From assembly GCF_000422545.1 (NCBI RefSeq), contig NZ_AULZ01000021.1:1-64000 (forward strand): a stretch of 64,000 nt of DNA, given 5' to 3'. A program made the position numbers and the translations under genes. This DNA is from Desulfocurvibacter africanus subsp. africanus DSM 2603 (lineage in GTDB: Bacteria; Desulfobacterota; Desulfovibrionia; Desulfovibrionales; Desulfovibrionaceae). Position 1 is the stretch's first letter; the number at the start of each line of letters is the position of its first letter. Below the pieces are notes generated by a model. That model saw only the letters and a program-made list of their open reading frames with translations. It did not search any database and was not told the DNA's origin. This document shows positions 28,729 through 39,323 of the stretch, piece after piece.

Positions 28729-28868
28729 CTGCGGCAAGTAGCCGGAATTTAATTTGAATCTTGAGAAGGGTCTTCTGTAATTCTCAACTGCGCATTATTC
28801 GAGCCAAGCTCGGACATCGCTCACCCAGGCCTTGCCTTCCGTACCTCACGCAGCCTTACTGATCTACA

Positions 28869-28996
28869 TAGAACAGATTGCTTTTAAGACGCCCGCTCCG
28901 GCGTTGACGGCGCAAGTGAATTGCGCCTACGCCTACGCGGCGGCAAGCCATGCCGACGCATGGCTTACAGAGCATTTTCAAAAGCAAAATGCTCTA
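28869..28996 (+). repeat. Inverted-end repeat element, copy 5
   Basis: 128 bp, with a left-end variant TAGAACAGATTGCTTTT and one mismatch in the 11-bp stem (GGCTTAC for GGCTTGC). The inner segment is the CTACGCCTACGCGGCGG form. It ends 20 nt before the stop of the minus-strand AsnC-domain gene. The remaining gap 28729-28868 shows nothing. Confidence 0.95.
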
Positions 28997-29016
28997 ACCC
29001 GCATTTCGGTGGGCTG

Positions 29017-29295
29017 CTATTCCATGCCTATCGAAAACAGCCGCTCCAGATCATGCTTGGAATAGGCCTTGAAGGCGATGAGCGTCTCCGAGTCGGTGAT
29101 GCCTTCTATCTTGAGGAACCTGCCCGTGACGATTTCCGCCAGAGCTTCGTTGTGCGGTACGCGCAGGATGGCCACCAGGTCGAAACGGCCTCCCACGGAG
29201 TAGACTTCGCTGACGCCCGGTATCTCCACGAGCTGCGTGGCGATCTCGTTGATCAGGTCAGGCTTGACGGTCATGAGCACGATTGCGTTCACCAT
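29017..29295 (-). CDS. Stand-alone AsnC/Lrp ligand-binding domain protein
   Basis: A 92-aa protein consisting only of the regulatory (RAM/SAM) domain of Lrp/AsnC proteins: MVNAIVLMTVKPDLINEIA, then VYSVGGRFDLVAILRV, and SETLIAFKAYSKHDLE at the end. It has no helix-turn-helix. Stand-alone RAM proteins may bind amino acids or modulate full-length Lrp partners. GGAGG with 8-nt spacing fixes the ATG; a much longer in-frame reading upstream is antisense to msrA and not real. Confidence 0.85.
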   Translation of the reverse strand: MVNAIVLMTVKPDLINEIATQLVEIPGVSEVYSVGGRFDLVAILRVPHNEALAEIVTGRFLKIEGITDSETLIAFKAYSKHDLERLFSIGME

Positions 29296-29409
29296 GGCTT
29301 TACCTCCGCCGGGATAATAGCTCAAAGTCGTTTTTCGGTCCAGGCAGCGGCGATTGGGGCTTGCCTGTTTCGCTGGGGTGGCTAGCATGGAGGCAAGGAG
29401 GTTTGGGCC

Positions 29410-30123
29410 ATGAACATGAAACAAAGCACAATGGCCGAAGCCGGGGTGTGGACGCCGGATATTCCGCCTCTGGACCGCATGATCCCTGCGGGACTCAAGA
29501 TCGCTACCTTCGCCATGGGCTGATTTTGGGGGCCGGACTCCCGGTTCGGGAGCATCGAGGGAATCTGGCGCACGCGTGTGGGCTACGCCGGCGGCAGCAC
29601 TCCGGACCCAACCTACAGGCGCATCGGCGATCATAGCGAGACGCTGCAGATCGAGTACGATCCGCAGACCATCGATTATGCCGAACTGCTGCGGCTGTTC
29701 TGGGAGGGGCACGAACCCTCGCGGCCGGCCTGGTCCCGGCAATACGCCTCGGTCATCTTCTGGGTTGACGAGGAGGAACGGCGACTGGCCGAGGAGAGCC
29801 TGCGCGAGTGGAATGCGCGTCGGGGCGGGGTGTACACGCGGGTGGAGCGGCTGGAAGAGTTCTACCGCGCCGAGGATTATCATCAAAAGTACTATCTGCG
29901 TGGGGCCACGGAAGTCATGCTCGACTTTACGGCCATTTATCCGGCCCAGATGGGCCAACGGGCCTTCGCCGACTCGCCCGCCGCGGCACGGGTCAATGGC
30001 TACCTGGGCGGCTATGGCGGGCCGGAACGGCTTGCGCGCGATCTGACTCTGCTGGGTCTGTCTCCGCGCGGGGAACGGTATCTCAGAAGGGTCGTGGAGC
30101 GCAGCGGAGGACTCTGGCGCTGA
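29410..30123 (+). CDS. msrA: Selenocysteine-containing peptide methionine (S)-S-oxide reductase MsrA
   Basis: Reduces Met-S-sulfoxide in proteins. Read from the ATG behind AAGGAGG (29395-29401), the frame meets one TGA at 29521-29523, exactly where MsrA has its catalytic Cys: the context is AMG-U-FWG against the canonical GCFWG. Beyond it the frame runs on with clear MsrA blocks: VGYAGG, DHSETLQIEYDP and FYRAEDYHQKYYL. A hairpin suited to a bacterial SECIS follows the TGA. The whole 237-residue product (Sec at 38) has no Cys, so there is no resolving Cys and reduction must come from an external thiol. SelA/SelB are not in the window. Without Sec insertion the product would be a 37-residue peptide, so a pseudogene is the alternative, but conservation on both sides argues against it. 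Confidence 0.88.
29521..29552 (+). promoter_or_regulatory. In-frame TGA (Sec codon) with SECIS-like hairpin
   Basis: TGA at 29521-29523 is followed after 14 nt by a stem CTCCC (29538-29542) / GGGAG (29548-29552) with loop GGTTC; a C-G pair can close the loop to three bases. The apical loop has G in its first positions and lies about 20 nt past the TGA, as in bacterial SECIS elements read by SelB. The element lies within msrA. Confidence 0.75.
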
Positions 30124-30214
30124 GGTCCGGCGACTGTTGAATTGCGCCACATGCATGCAGGGCTTCCCTGTCATTGCAAGATTTGCTATGCAGCATGCGG
30201 GAGTAGGGATAATC

Positions 30215-30514
30215 ATGAAAACGCGTATTCGCATGCTGACAGTCGCGTTGCTTGTGGCTGCGACGTTATTCAGTGCTCATGGAGCCTGGGCCATGACCGG
30301 TCGGGAATTCGTCGGCCTGTTTTGGTCGCGCGAAAAGCTTGCCGAGGTGGACCGCTACCGGAGCTTTTTCAAGGAGCAGGGTTACAGGTACGTCCCCGAC
30401 GCCTACTCGCTTGCCGCGCACATGGAGTTGAATATCCGCAGCAGAGAGCAGTACGACCTCTGGCTGGACCATTTGACGCTCATGGCGGCCAAGGAGCTGG
30501 GTATGCGGCGCTAG
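30215..30514 (+). CDS. Small exported protein, 99 aa
   Basis: N-terminal signal peptide MKTRIRMLTVALLVAATLF ending near AHGAWA, followed by a short helical, charged domain without Cys after cleavage. The ATG at 30215 is preferred because it gives a clean signal peptide. It is 91 nt downstream of msrA on the same strand. No known family; periplasmic location is inferred. Confidence 0.65.
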   Translation: MKTRIRMLTVALLVAATLFSAHGAWAMTGREFVGLFWSREKLAEVDRYRSFFKEQGYRYVPDAYSLAAHMELNIRSREQYDLWLDHLTLMAAKELGMRR

Positions 30515-30613
30515 GTCGCGCCGAGACGGTTTTCAGTTCCTCGAAAAAACCTTGAAGCGGCGGGCAAGCTGGCGTGCCCCCGCGTGAGGCCGCGCCGCTG
30601 ACTCGGACATGGC

Positions 30614-31198
30614 TCAGATGTCCAGATCCAATTCCTCGTCGTAAAAGAAAGCAGGCTCCCACAGCCATTCCGGACAACTGTCGGAACGGATGATCTTGGT
30701 GGCCGGTGCGCCATCGTACAGTACTTCGTCGATTACAAGGAGCATGTCGCGACCATGCTCCTGGGTCTTGATGCGCAAGGTAATGCGGGCCGGGTCCAAG
30801 GGGGCTTGCAGGCCGTTCCACGCATACTCGATGATTTCTCCGCCATGACAGCCCATGACCGCCGTAACCATGGGTTCGAGCATGCTCACGCCGGGATCGG
30901 ATGGCGCGGGCTGCTGGTCCGCGAATTCCAGGTTCACCTCGGACAGGGGCACTTCCTTTTCCTCTTCATCCACACGCATGAGCATGCGCATGCCTTCCTC
31001 ATAGGCCGTGAATCCGTCGGGAACCCAGAAGGTCACGGGATGGCCCAATATAGCCTCAAGAACGCCTCTGTCGTATAGGAATTTGTAGTCCTGGTCATGC
31101 GCCTTGCGATGGGCGATAATGCGGCGCATCTCCTCCACGGTGAAGACCATGAAGTTGTAGACGTTGTTGCCGCGATTAAAGCGCAGGATGCCATCCAT
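30614..31198 (-). CDS. Conserved hypothetical protein, about 194 aa
   Basis: Soluble acidic protein starting MDGILRFNRGNNVYNFMVFT and ending in EELDLDI. No signal peptide, membrane helix or recognised domain. There is an ATG at 31198 and a TTG at 31222, neither with a clear ribosome binding site. The C-terminal half (ITLRIKTQEHGRDMLLVIDE) looks like a beta-rich domain. Isolated gene on the minus strand. Confidence 0.65.
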   Translation of the reverse strand: MDGILRFNRGNNVYNFMVFTVEEMRRIIAHRKAHDQDYKFLYDRGVLEAILGHPVTFWVPDGFTAYEEGMRMLMRVDEEEKEVPLSEVNLEFADQQPAPSDPGVSMLEPMVTAVMGCHGGEIIEYAWNGLQAPLDPARITLRIKTQEHGRDMLLVIDEVLYDGAPATKIIRSDSCPEWLWEPAFFYDEELDLDI

Positions 31199-31377
31199 TG
31201 TCGTATCCGGGTGAGTGTTCAAGTGCTATTGGTTACAGCGGTTAATGATCATGATAGCATCAGGGTCCGCAGTGGACAAGATTAGCTGGGATCATGAGCA
31301 TGACTATATGCCTGGTTATTGACAAGATTCAAGCATTTGAATGTAAGGATACCATTAAAATTACCGGGAGTTGGTGC

Positions 31378-31638
31378 ATGTCCGAGTGGGAATCGTGCCG
31401 CAGGCGGCTATTGGAGCAGGCGAATGAATTCAAGACGCGCATCGGAAAACTTTTGAGCGATGCCAAGGGACGGGAGTCAGAGGCGGAAGTCGAGGCCTTG
31501 CGGTCCAGGTTGCGCGAGATGGAGGCGCGCGTAAGGGAGCTGTCCAGGCCGGGGAGCGCCTTGGATGAACTGCGTCAAGGTGCGGGACGAACTGTGGGGA
31601 AACTCAAAGAGGTCTGGCGAAAGACCATTGCTCGCTAG
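31378..31638 (+). CDS. Small coiled-coil protein, 86 aa
   Basis: Starts MSEWESCRRRLLEQANEFKT behind CGGGAG with 7-nt spacing. Nearly all of the protein is predicted helical, with heptad-like Leu/Glu/Arg spacing. No family recognised. The next small gene begins 74 nt downstream on the same strand. Confidence 0.6.
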   Translation: MSEWESCRRRLLEQANEFKTRIGKLLSDAKGRESEAEVEALRSRLREMEARVRELSRPGSALDELRQGAGRTVGKLKEVWRKTIAR

Positions 31639-31712
31639 CTGTTATTTGGATTTGACGCGGCCGGAGAGACGCGCAATAAAAGGCGGCATGCCAAGCCCCA
31701 CGGGGCGCAGGC

Positions 31713-31967
31713 ATGTTCAACCAGACACCATGGACGGAAGACATGAGCCAGTCGCAGGGCATCACGGCCGAGCAGCGTCGTGAGCTGATTGAACGGCTGA
31801 TTCGCTTTACAAGATCAAGGACGCCTGTTTGGGGCGCGACCCTGCACGCGTTTGCTCCCGCGCATCAGCCGCGCGTGGATAGGACCGGATTGCCAAGCGA
31901 AGCCATGCGCAGGGAACTGGCCCTTCTTGAACGCCTTACCCAGCGCATCGTGGACGAGCAGGCTTAG
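31713..31967 (+). CDS. Small hypothetical protein, 84 aa
   Basis: Helical protein rich in Arg and Leu (RRELIERLIRFTRS, RELALLERLTQRIVDEQ). Start at 31713 or at the internal ATG 31743; neither ribosome binding site is strong. It lies 8 nt before the AMIN-domain gene, so they are likely in one transcript. Function unknown. Confidence 0.5.
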   Translation: MFNQTPWTEDMSQSQGITAEQRRELIERLIRFTRSRTPVWGATLHAFAPAHQPRVDRTGLPSEAMRRELALLERLTQRIVDEQA

Positions 31968-31975
31968 AGGAAAGA

Positions 31976-32944
31976 ATGAGCATCAGGAACTTCGGGCGCA
32001 TCGTATGGATTGCCTCGCTGCTCGTAAGTGTGGCGTTGGTCGGCATGCCTGCCTTTGCCCAAGACGGAGGCGAGAAGCGCTTCAAGCTCTCAGCTCCGGA
32101 GTCCGAGCAACCCGTGCCCCCCCCGTCGACTTCCGCTCAACCTGCCGCAGTCAAGGAAGACGGGGAGCCGCCCGCTCCCAGTCAGAATTTGCCCGAGCCA
32201 ACGGCCCCGGCAGAGCCGGTGGTCCCTATCCCGGACCAACCGGGTGGAACGGCGGGCGGGGCGGAGACACCTGCCGTTGCGCAGGACCAGCCCCTGGCCG
32301 AGGAACCTGCTGCCGTAGCCGCGCCTGTTCCCTTGCCGGAAGACGATTTGCCGCCGCCAATGAAAGTGGAGAAGAACGCGGGGCAGCCTTCCGCGACTGT
32401 CCAGAGCTTTCAGGGCGTACAGGCCCAGCCGGCGGGCAAGCCCTTGGAGATCGTGCCCATTCGCGAGGGCAAGCTGTCGAATCTGTCAACTGAAGGCGAA
32501 CAAAAGGCCAAGTCTGCCAAGTCTGCCAAGTCTGCTAAGTCCGCAAAGAGCGCCAAGGTCGGCAAATCCGGCCAATCCGCCCAAACCATCAGGCCCCGCA
32601 CGTTGCGGCCATTCTGGTTGGACTCCCGGCGGCACCCGGCCGACCTGAGCTTCAAACAGGGCCAGGTGGCCTTCATTCTGGGCGCCGACATCGGCCGCCG
32701 TGGCGCATACAAGACTTTCCTGCTCGACAATCCACCGCGCCGCATCGTCGATATCCCTGGCCGCTGGCGCTATGACGGCCCCACCGATCATCGCGTGCGT
32801 TTCAACGGCGTTGGCTCCATCCGCGTTGGCGAGCACCCGGACTTCCTGCGCATCGTTTTCGACTACGTCCAGGGCGAGGCGCGTCCGCCCCTGGTGCATA
32901 CCACCCCCGACGGCATTTCCGTCATCTACTTCTGGGGCGAGTAG
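31976..32944 (+). CDS. Exported AMIN-domain protein
   Basis: A 322-aa protein with a signal peptide ending near GMPAFAQ. A long Pro/Ala/Glu-rich linker (about 35-160) follows, then a Lys-Ser-Ala tandem repeat (about 177-200), and a C-terminal domain (about 215-322) with the AMIN-like blocks TFLLDNPPRRIVDIPG and FLRIVFDYVQG. AMIN domains localise periplasmic proteins to peptidoglycan or secretin complexes. There is no amidase domain. The spacer-plus-repeat layout suggests a protein spanning the periplasm or the peptidoglycan layer. Confidence 0.78.
   Translation: MSIRNFGRIVWIASLLVSVALVGMPAFAQDGGEKRFKLSAPESEQPVPPPSTSAQPAAVKEDGEPPAPSQNLPEPTAPAEPVVPIPDQPGGTAGGAETPAVAQDQPLAEEPAAVAAPVPLPEDDLPPPMKVEKNAGQPSATVQSFQGVQAQPAGKPLEIVPIREGKLSNLSTEGEQKAKSAKSAKSAKSAKSAKVGKSGQSAQTIRPRTLRPFWLDSRRHPADLSFKQGQVAFILGADIGRRGAYKTFLLDNPPRRIVDIPGRWRYDGPTDHRVRFNGVGSIRVGEHPDFLRIVFDYVQGEARPPLVHTTPDGISVIYFWGE
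32504..32585 (+). repeat. Tandem 9-bp coding repeat (Lys-Ser-Ala units)
   Basis: AAGTCTGCC-like units repeat about six times inside the AMIN-protein gene and encode AKSAKSAKSAKSAK. Near-identity of adjacent units suggests slippage-prone length variation. Confidence 0.8.
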
Positions 32945-33081
32945 GCTATTCCGGGAGGCGGGGCGCAAGTCCTCAAGCCTTGTCCAATTCACTCATCTCC
33001 TGCTAGTGTTGAAGAAACACGTGCCTTTGTCGCGATAACAGCGGCAAGGCGCTGTTTTTCTTCAACCATGCCGGAGGCTTC

Positions 33082-33693
33082 ATGAAAGCGCTGATTCTCT
33101 TCTATACGACCTACGGCCACAATTACATCATGGCTCAAGCCGCGGCCGAAGGCGTGCGCCAAGTGGAAGGCTGCGAGGCCATCCTGCGCCGCGTGCCCGA
33201 AAACCTGTCCGACGAGATCCTGGCCAAGATGGGTGCTCTGGAGGCCCGCAAACAGTGGGAGCATGTGCCCGTGGCCACGGTGGACGAGTTGCCGGACTAC
33301 GACGCTATCATCTTCTGCGTGCCTACGCGCTTCGGCAACATGGCCGCCCAAATGCGCGTGTTCTGGGACGCCACGGGCAAGTTGTGGGTCAAGAACGCGT
33401 TGGGGGGCAAGGTCGCCAGCATCATGACCAGCTCCAACACCCAGCACGGCGGCCAAGAATCGACCATTCTCATGTCCATCCCGCCGCTGCTGCACCAGGG
33501 CATGATCTACGTTGGCCTGCCGTACACCTTCCAGGGCCAGTCGCGCATCGACGAGATCACCGGATGCTCGCCCTATGGCGCATCGACCATCGCCGGACCG
33601 GACGGCAGCCGCATGCCCAGCGAGAACGAGCTGGACGGCGCGCGGTTCCAGGGCAAGTATGTGGCGGGGATAGCTAAGAAGCTGGCGGGGTGA
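33082..33693 (+). CDS. wrbA: NAD(P)H:quinone oxidoreductase, WrbA family
   Basis: Flavodoxin-fold protein of 203 aa. Visible WrbA blocks are LFYTTYGHNYIMAQAAAEG (FMN phosphate loop), FCVPTRFGNMAAQMRVFWD, and SSNTQHGGQESTI. It reduces quinones with NAD(P)H by two electrons using FMN, protecting against oxidative stress. GGAGG upstream of the ATG. Length is normal for type IV WrbA. Confidence 0.93.
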   Translation: MKALILFYTTYGHNYIMAQAAAEGVRQVEGCEAILRRVPENLSDEILAKMGALEARKQWEHVPVATVDELPDYDAIIFCVPTRFGNMAAQMRVFWDATGKLWVKNALGGKVASIMTSSNTQHGGQESTILMSIPPLLHQGMIYVGLPYTFQGQSRIDEITGCSPYGASTIAGPDGSRMPSENELDGARFQGKYVAGIAKKLAG

Positions 33694-33801
33694 TGCTCGT
33701 TCCGTGGATTGTCGAAAATCCTGCGTGATCTCTTTCTGCATTGTCTAATAGGGCATGGACGTTGCACTAGGAAGCCAAGTCGGAAAAAAGGAGCAACGGT
33801 C

Positions 33802-34416
33802 ATGGCCATACAAAATATCGGATACGGCTTGGGTTCGCTTGCCAGCTGGCTTAGCGGGGGATCGGCGGAATCGACCGCGTCGGCTGACGCGGGCCAGACC
33901 CGGCAAAATGGGACCTCCCGCGAGACCTCGGGCGGCAAAATCCGCCGTCAGGTGGAAGAGCTGCTGGCGGATGTGCCCAGGCAGGGCGACAAGCTGACCT
34001 TCGACGACATAAAGGACTACCGCGAGGAACGGCTTGAAGAGTTCCAGAAAAAAGTGCGCGAAGGCCTGGAGGCCATGGGCGTGGACCTGTCCACTGACCT
34101 GAACTTGAGCTACGATGCCAATTCCGGGAAGGTGACCGCCGCGAACCACCCGGACAAGGCCAAGGTGGAGCGCTTCTTCGAATCCAACCCGGAGCTGACT
34201 CAGGAGTATGCGGATCTTTTGCAGCTCACCAAGCTCACCGAAACGGCCGATGCCAAGATATCTCCCGCCGACATGCGCCGCCGCATCCAGTCGGACATGA
34301 TGAGCACCTGGTTCTCGGACAATACCGAGGACTTCTTCGGCGGCAGCCTGGCCATGAGCCTGGCCAGCGTGAACAGCCAGGTACAGGCTTACACGGGATT
34401 GAGCCTGCGTATTTAG
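33802..34416 (+). CDS. Conserved hypothetical protein, 204 aa
   Basis: Starts MAIQNIGYGLGSLASWLSGG behind AAAAGGAG. An apolar N-terminal segment, a Ser/Thr/Gly-rich linker (about 20-50) and a helical acidic C-terminal domain are visible. No Cys. The shape recalls small accessory proteins with a disordered N-terminus, but no family is recognised. The 319 nt after its stop (34417-34735) contains no supported gene. Confidence 0.65.
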   Translation: MAIQNIGYGLGSLASWLSGGSAESTASADAGQTRQNGTSRETSGGKIRRQVEELLADVPRQGDKLTFDDIKDYREERLEEFQKKVREGLEAMGVDLSTDLNLSYDANSGKVTAANHPDKAKVERFFESNPELTQEYADLLQLTKLTETADAKISPADMRRRIQSDMMSTWFSDNTEDFFGGSLAMSLASVNSQVQAYTGLSLRI

Positions 34417-34735
34417 TATAGTGCATAGGCACCTGGAAGGGCTTTGCTCTCTCCAAGCTCACTCTCCAGGGGCGGATGCGACCCTGCTTCCGCGCAATGC
34501 ATGTGCGAATCGCTCCAATGCGGGCGATGCCGGCGCGGACCGGAGGGGGGCGTTGATCAGGAGCGGCGGCGCAAGTAGGGCAGGGAAAGGCGTTCCTGTT
34601 CCTGGCGGCGGCATTTGTAGCTCGTGCCGTCCATGGAGTATCCGGGCCGCCAGACCGCTACGGCAGGTATGGCCTGTCCTTGCGAGCATCCGGCTGTAGG
34701 GGCGAGACTTGCGCCCGCGCAACCTGGAGGAATAT

Positions 34736-35332
34736 GTGATCTGCCCGCGTTGCCGAGCCCTGAGCCCCGAAGGCTCTAATTACTGCTTTCAGTGCGGCGC
34801 GGCCCTGGGGCTTTTGGACGAGTTTATCTTTTCGAACGAGTCCGGCCAGGGCGGCATGCCGGCCTTGGAAGGGCCGCTGGCCGATGTGCCGGAACTGCAT
34901 TGGTTCCTGGTGCTCGTCTACAATATCATCACCCTGGGCATTTACGGCTCTGTCTGGTTCCTGCGCCGACTTGGGGCTTTCCAGCGGCTGCGCTCGGAGC
35001 GCCGGCTCAATCCCGGCCTGCTGACGGCAAGCCTCGTCTTCACCATAGCCTCGCTCGGCTGCGCCCTGACCTTGATCGTTATGGGCGAAGGGAGCGCCCT
35101 GGTTGTGGCCGGCCTGCCCGTGACGGACCTGCTGGACGACTTTTCGACCTTCCTGGATTTGTCGGCTTGGCTCATGCTCGCCCATCAGGCTCTGCGGCTG
35201 CGGCGCATGATCAAGGACCACGTTGCAGCCCAAGGTAGGCATGTGGCCATCACTGCCTTATGGACCATACTCTTCCAGAACATCAATCTGCAGCACGCCA
35301 TCAACGGCCTCAAACGGCACGGACGTTCGTAG
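34736..35332 (+). CDS. Zinc-ribbon membrane protein (DUF4234-like)
   Basis: About 198 aa. The N-terminus is a zinc ribbon (CPRCRALSPEGSNYCFQCG). From about residue 62 a membrane region of three or four helices follows, beginning VLVYNIITLGIYGSVWFLRR, a block typical of DUF4234-like proteins. The start is GTG at 34736, behind GGAGG with 5-nt spacing. Function is unknown; zinc-ribbon plus DUF4234 proteins are usually small inner-membrane proteins. Confidence 0.78.
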   Translation: MICPRCRALSPEGSNYCFQCGAALGLLDEFIFSNESGQGGMPALEGPLADVPELHWFLVLVYNIITLGIYGSVWFLRRLGAFQRLRSERRLNPGLLTASLVFTIASLGCALTLIVMGEGSALVVAGLPVTDLLDDFSTFLDLSAWLMLAHQALRLRRMIKDHVAAQGRHVAITALWTILFQNINLQHAINGLKRHGRS

Positions 35333-35792
35333 CCGCCATCCAACCCGGCTCTTCGCCGGACAGTTTCATTTCCCTTGCTTTCGCAGTCGATGCCAGCGGC
35401 ATGCGGCCAATGATCTAGTCTGGGGTTTCGACTTCCTGGCCGCCAACGGTTGCCCTCGCTTTCGTGGGCGGCTTTTTGGTTGCGATGGGGTGACGCTTCA
35501 GCTCACCTGTGCAGTGGTTTAGCATTGTGCTCCTCCCGGTATGGCAGGGATGGAATACGTGCATCTGCATGCATGACGCATTTGATAGGTCGTACAGGAT
35601 GAATTCAGACTGGCATGTGCATCTTTTTATGAGGCTGGTGATTGCGTTCAAGGGCAGTCGCTTGATTCACCCGGTTTGGAGTAAGTAGTTCACATGAATT
35701 TTTTCCGTGCATTATTCCTGTAACGTGTTATGGCTATGGTCAGGGTTGGGTGCGTTGGCTTACTGCGTGAACCAAAGCATGGAAGGGTGAGC
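35333..35792. other. Low-GC intergenic region with one small minus-strand gene candidate
   Basis: Lower GC than the neighbours, particularly 35530-35740. Apart from the 36-codon frame listed separately nothing is supported. Confidence 0.5.
35415..35525 (-). CDS. Small ORF candidate, 36 aa
   Basis: ATG preceded by GGGAGGAG with 5-nt spacing, an unusually strong ribosome binding site for a chance frame. The product starts MLNHCTGELKRHPIATKK and is basic then acidic. It is too short for family assignment. The strong ribosome binding site is the main argument; the frame stays open further upstream. Confidence 0.45.
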   Translation of the reverse strand: MLNHCTGELKRHPIATKKPPTKARATVGGQEVETPD

Positions 35793-36017
35793 ATGTATCT
35801 CTATTTCTGCAATGACCGGGGATGTACGGGCCATATCAAGGGTTGGGAGCGCTGCGATGACTTGCTGGCTGCGCCAAGCGCGAGAGAGCGGCTGGCGCGG
35901 AGTCGGATCGCCCAAGTTCCTGCCGGCGAGGATCGCGCGGCCGAGCCGCAGGCGGCAAACGGCACGTCGATCAGCGGGCAGGAGCCGCTCAACGGCGCGG
36001 ACATCACCTGGATATAA
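35793..36017 (+). CDS. Small Cys-containing protein, 74 aa
   Basis: Begins MYLYFCNDRGCTGHIKGWERC, so three Cys and one His lie in the first 21 residues, suggesting a metal site or disulfide. The rest is polar and probably disordered. GGAAGG upstream of the ATG and a strong terminator 27 nt after the stop support a real transcription unit. No family recognised. Confidence 0.6.
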   Translation: MYLYFCNDRGCTGHIKGWERCDDLLAAPSARERLARSRIAQVPAGEDRAAEPQAANGTSISGQEPLNGADITWI

Positions 36018-36044
36018 CTTCTCCTCGCCTCGTCCTCCGCCTTC

Positions 36045-36087
36045 CGGCCGAACGGCGACTCTCCGCCCGCCGTTCGGCCGAATTTTT
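36045..36087 (+). terminator. Intrinsic terminator before uvrA
   Basis: 13-bp perfect stem CGGCCGAACGGCG/CGCCGTTCGGCCG (36045-36057 and 36068-36080) with a 10-nt loop, then AATTTTT. It ends the small Cys-protein unit and isolates uvrA. Confidence 0.9.
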
Positions 36088-36223
36088 CGAGGCTTGCCTT
36101 TCCGGCGCTAAGTCTTATCCTCGCTAGCTGTCAAAACGAATTTCCGACAACCACGCCGCGATCGCCCGGGTCTGCCCGAGCGCCCGGCGCTTCCGCGCGG
36201 TTCGCCGCGCCCGTGAGGCGACA

Positions 36224-39004
<2,781 letters not shown>

Positions 39005-39038
39005 AGAAAAGGCGGGAAGTCCGCACTGCTCTTAATGG

Positions 39039-39071
39039 GGCTCCGTTCCAAGAGGAACGGAGCCTTTTTAT
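39039..39071 (+). terminator. Intrinsic terminator after uvrA
   Basis: 11-bp perfect stem GGCTCCGTTCC/GGAACGGAGCC with a 4-nt loop, followed by TTTTTATT. Classical rho-independent terminator 35 nt past the uvrA stop. Confidence 0.95.
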
Positions 39072-39277
39072 TACTGCCTAGGCCGTGGAAGGGATTTGGA
39101 CGGTGCTTCTCTCCATCCGCTTTCAGCACTGAAGTTCAACGGTTTTTGTCTGTACGGGAGAAAAGAATCGAAATCGATACTATGACCGTATCACTATTGA
39201 TAGTCATGCGGTGGACCTCGTATGGTCTTCAGTGAAAACATGTAATCATTTCTGTATATTAAATGTTGTAGTTGGCG

Positions 39278-39293
39278 TGGCATGCGCCTTGCT
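39278..39293 (+). promoter_or_regulatory. Sigma-54 (-24/-12) promoter of the sulfotransferase operon
   Basis: TGGCATGCGCCTTGCT matches the -24/-12 consensus (TGGCAC-N5-TTGCW), with the invariant GG and GC separated by exactly 10 nt. It lies 30 nt before the GTG of the sulfotransferase gene. A sigma-54 activator gene lies at the far end of the same cluster. An upstream inverted repeat GATAC-N7-GTATC (39176-39192) could be part of an activator site, but that is weak. Confidence 0.8.
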
Positions 39294-39323
39294 CAAAGGA
39301 GGGAAAAACACCAGGAGGTTTTT

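Noticed and set aside
29578-30123. MsrA starting at a GTG at 29578 as a truncated but separate gene
   Set aside because: This start lacks a ribosome binding site and excludes the active site; reading through the TGA from 29410 restores a complete MsrA.
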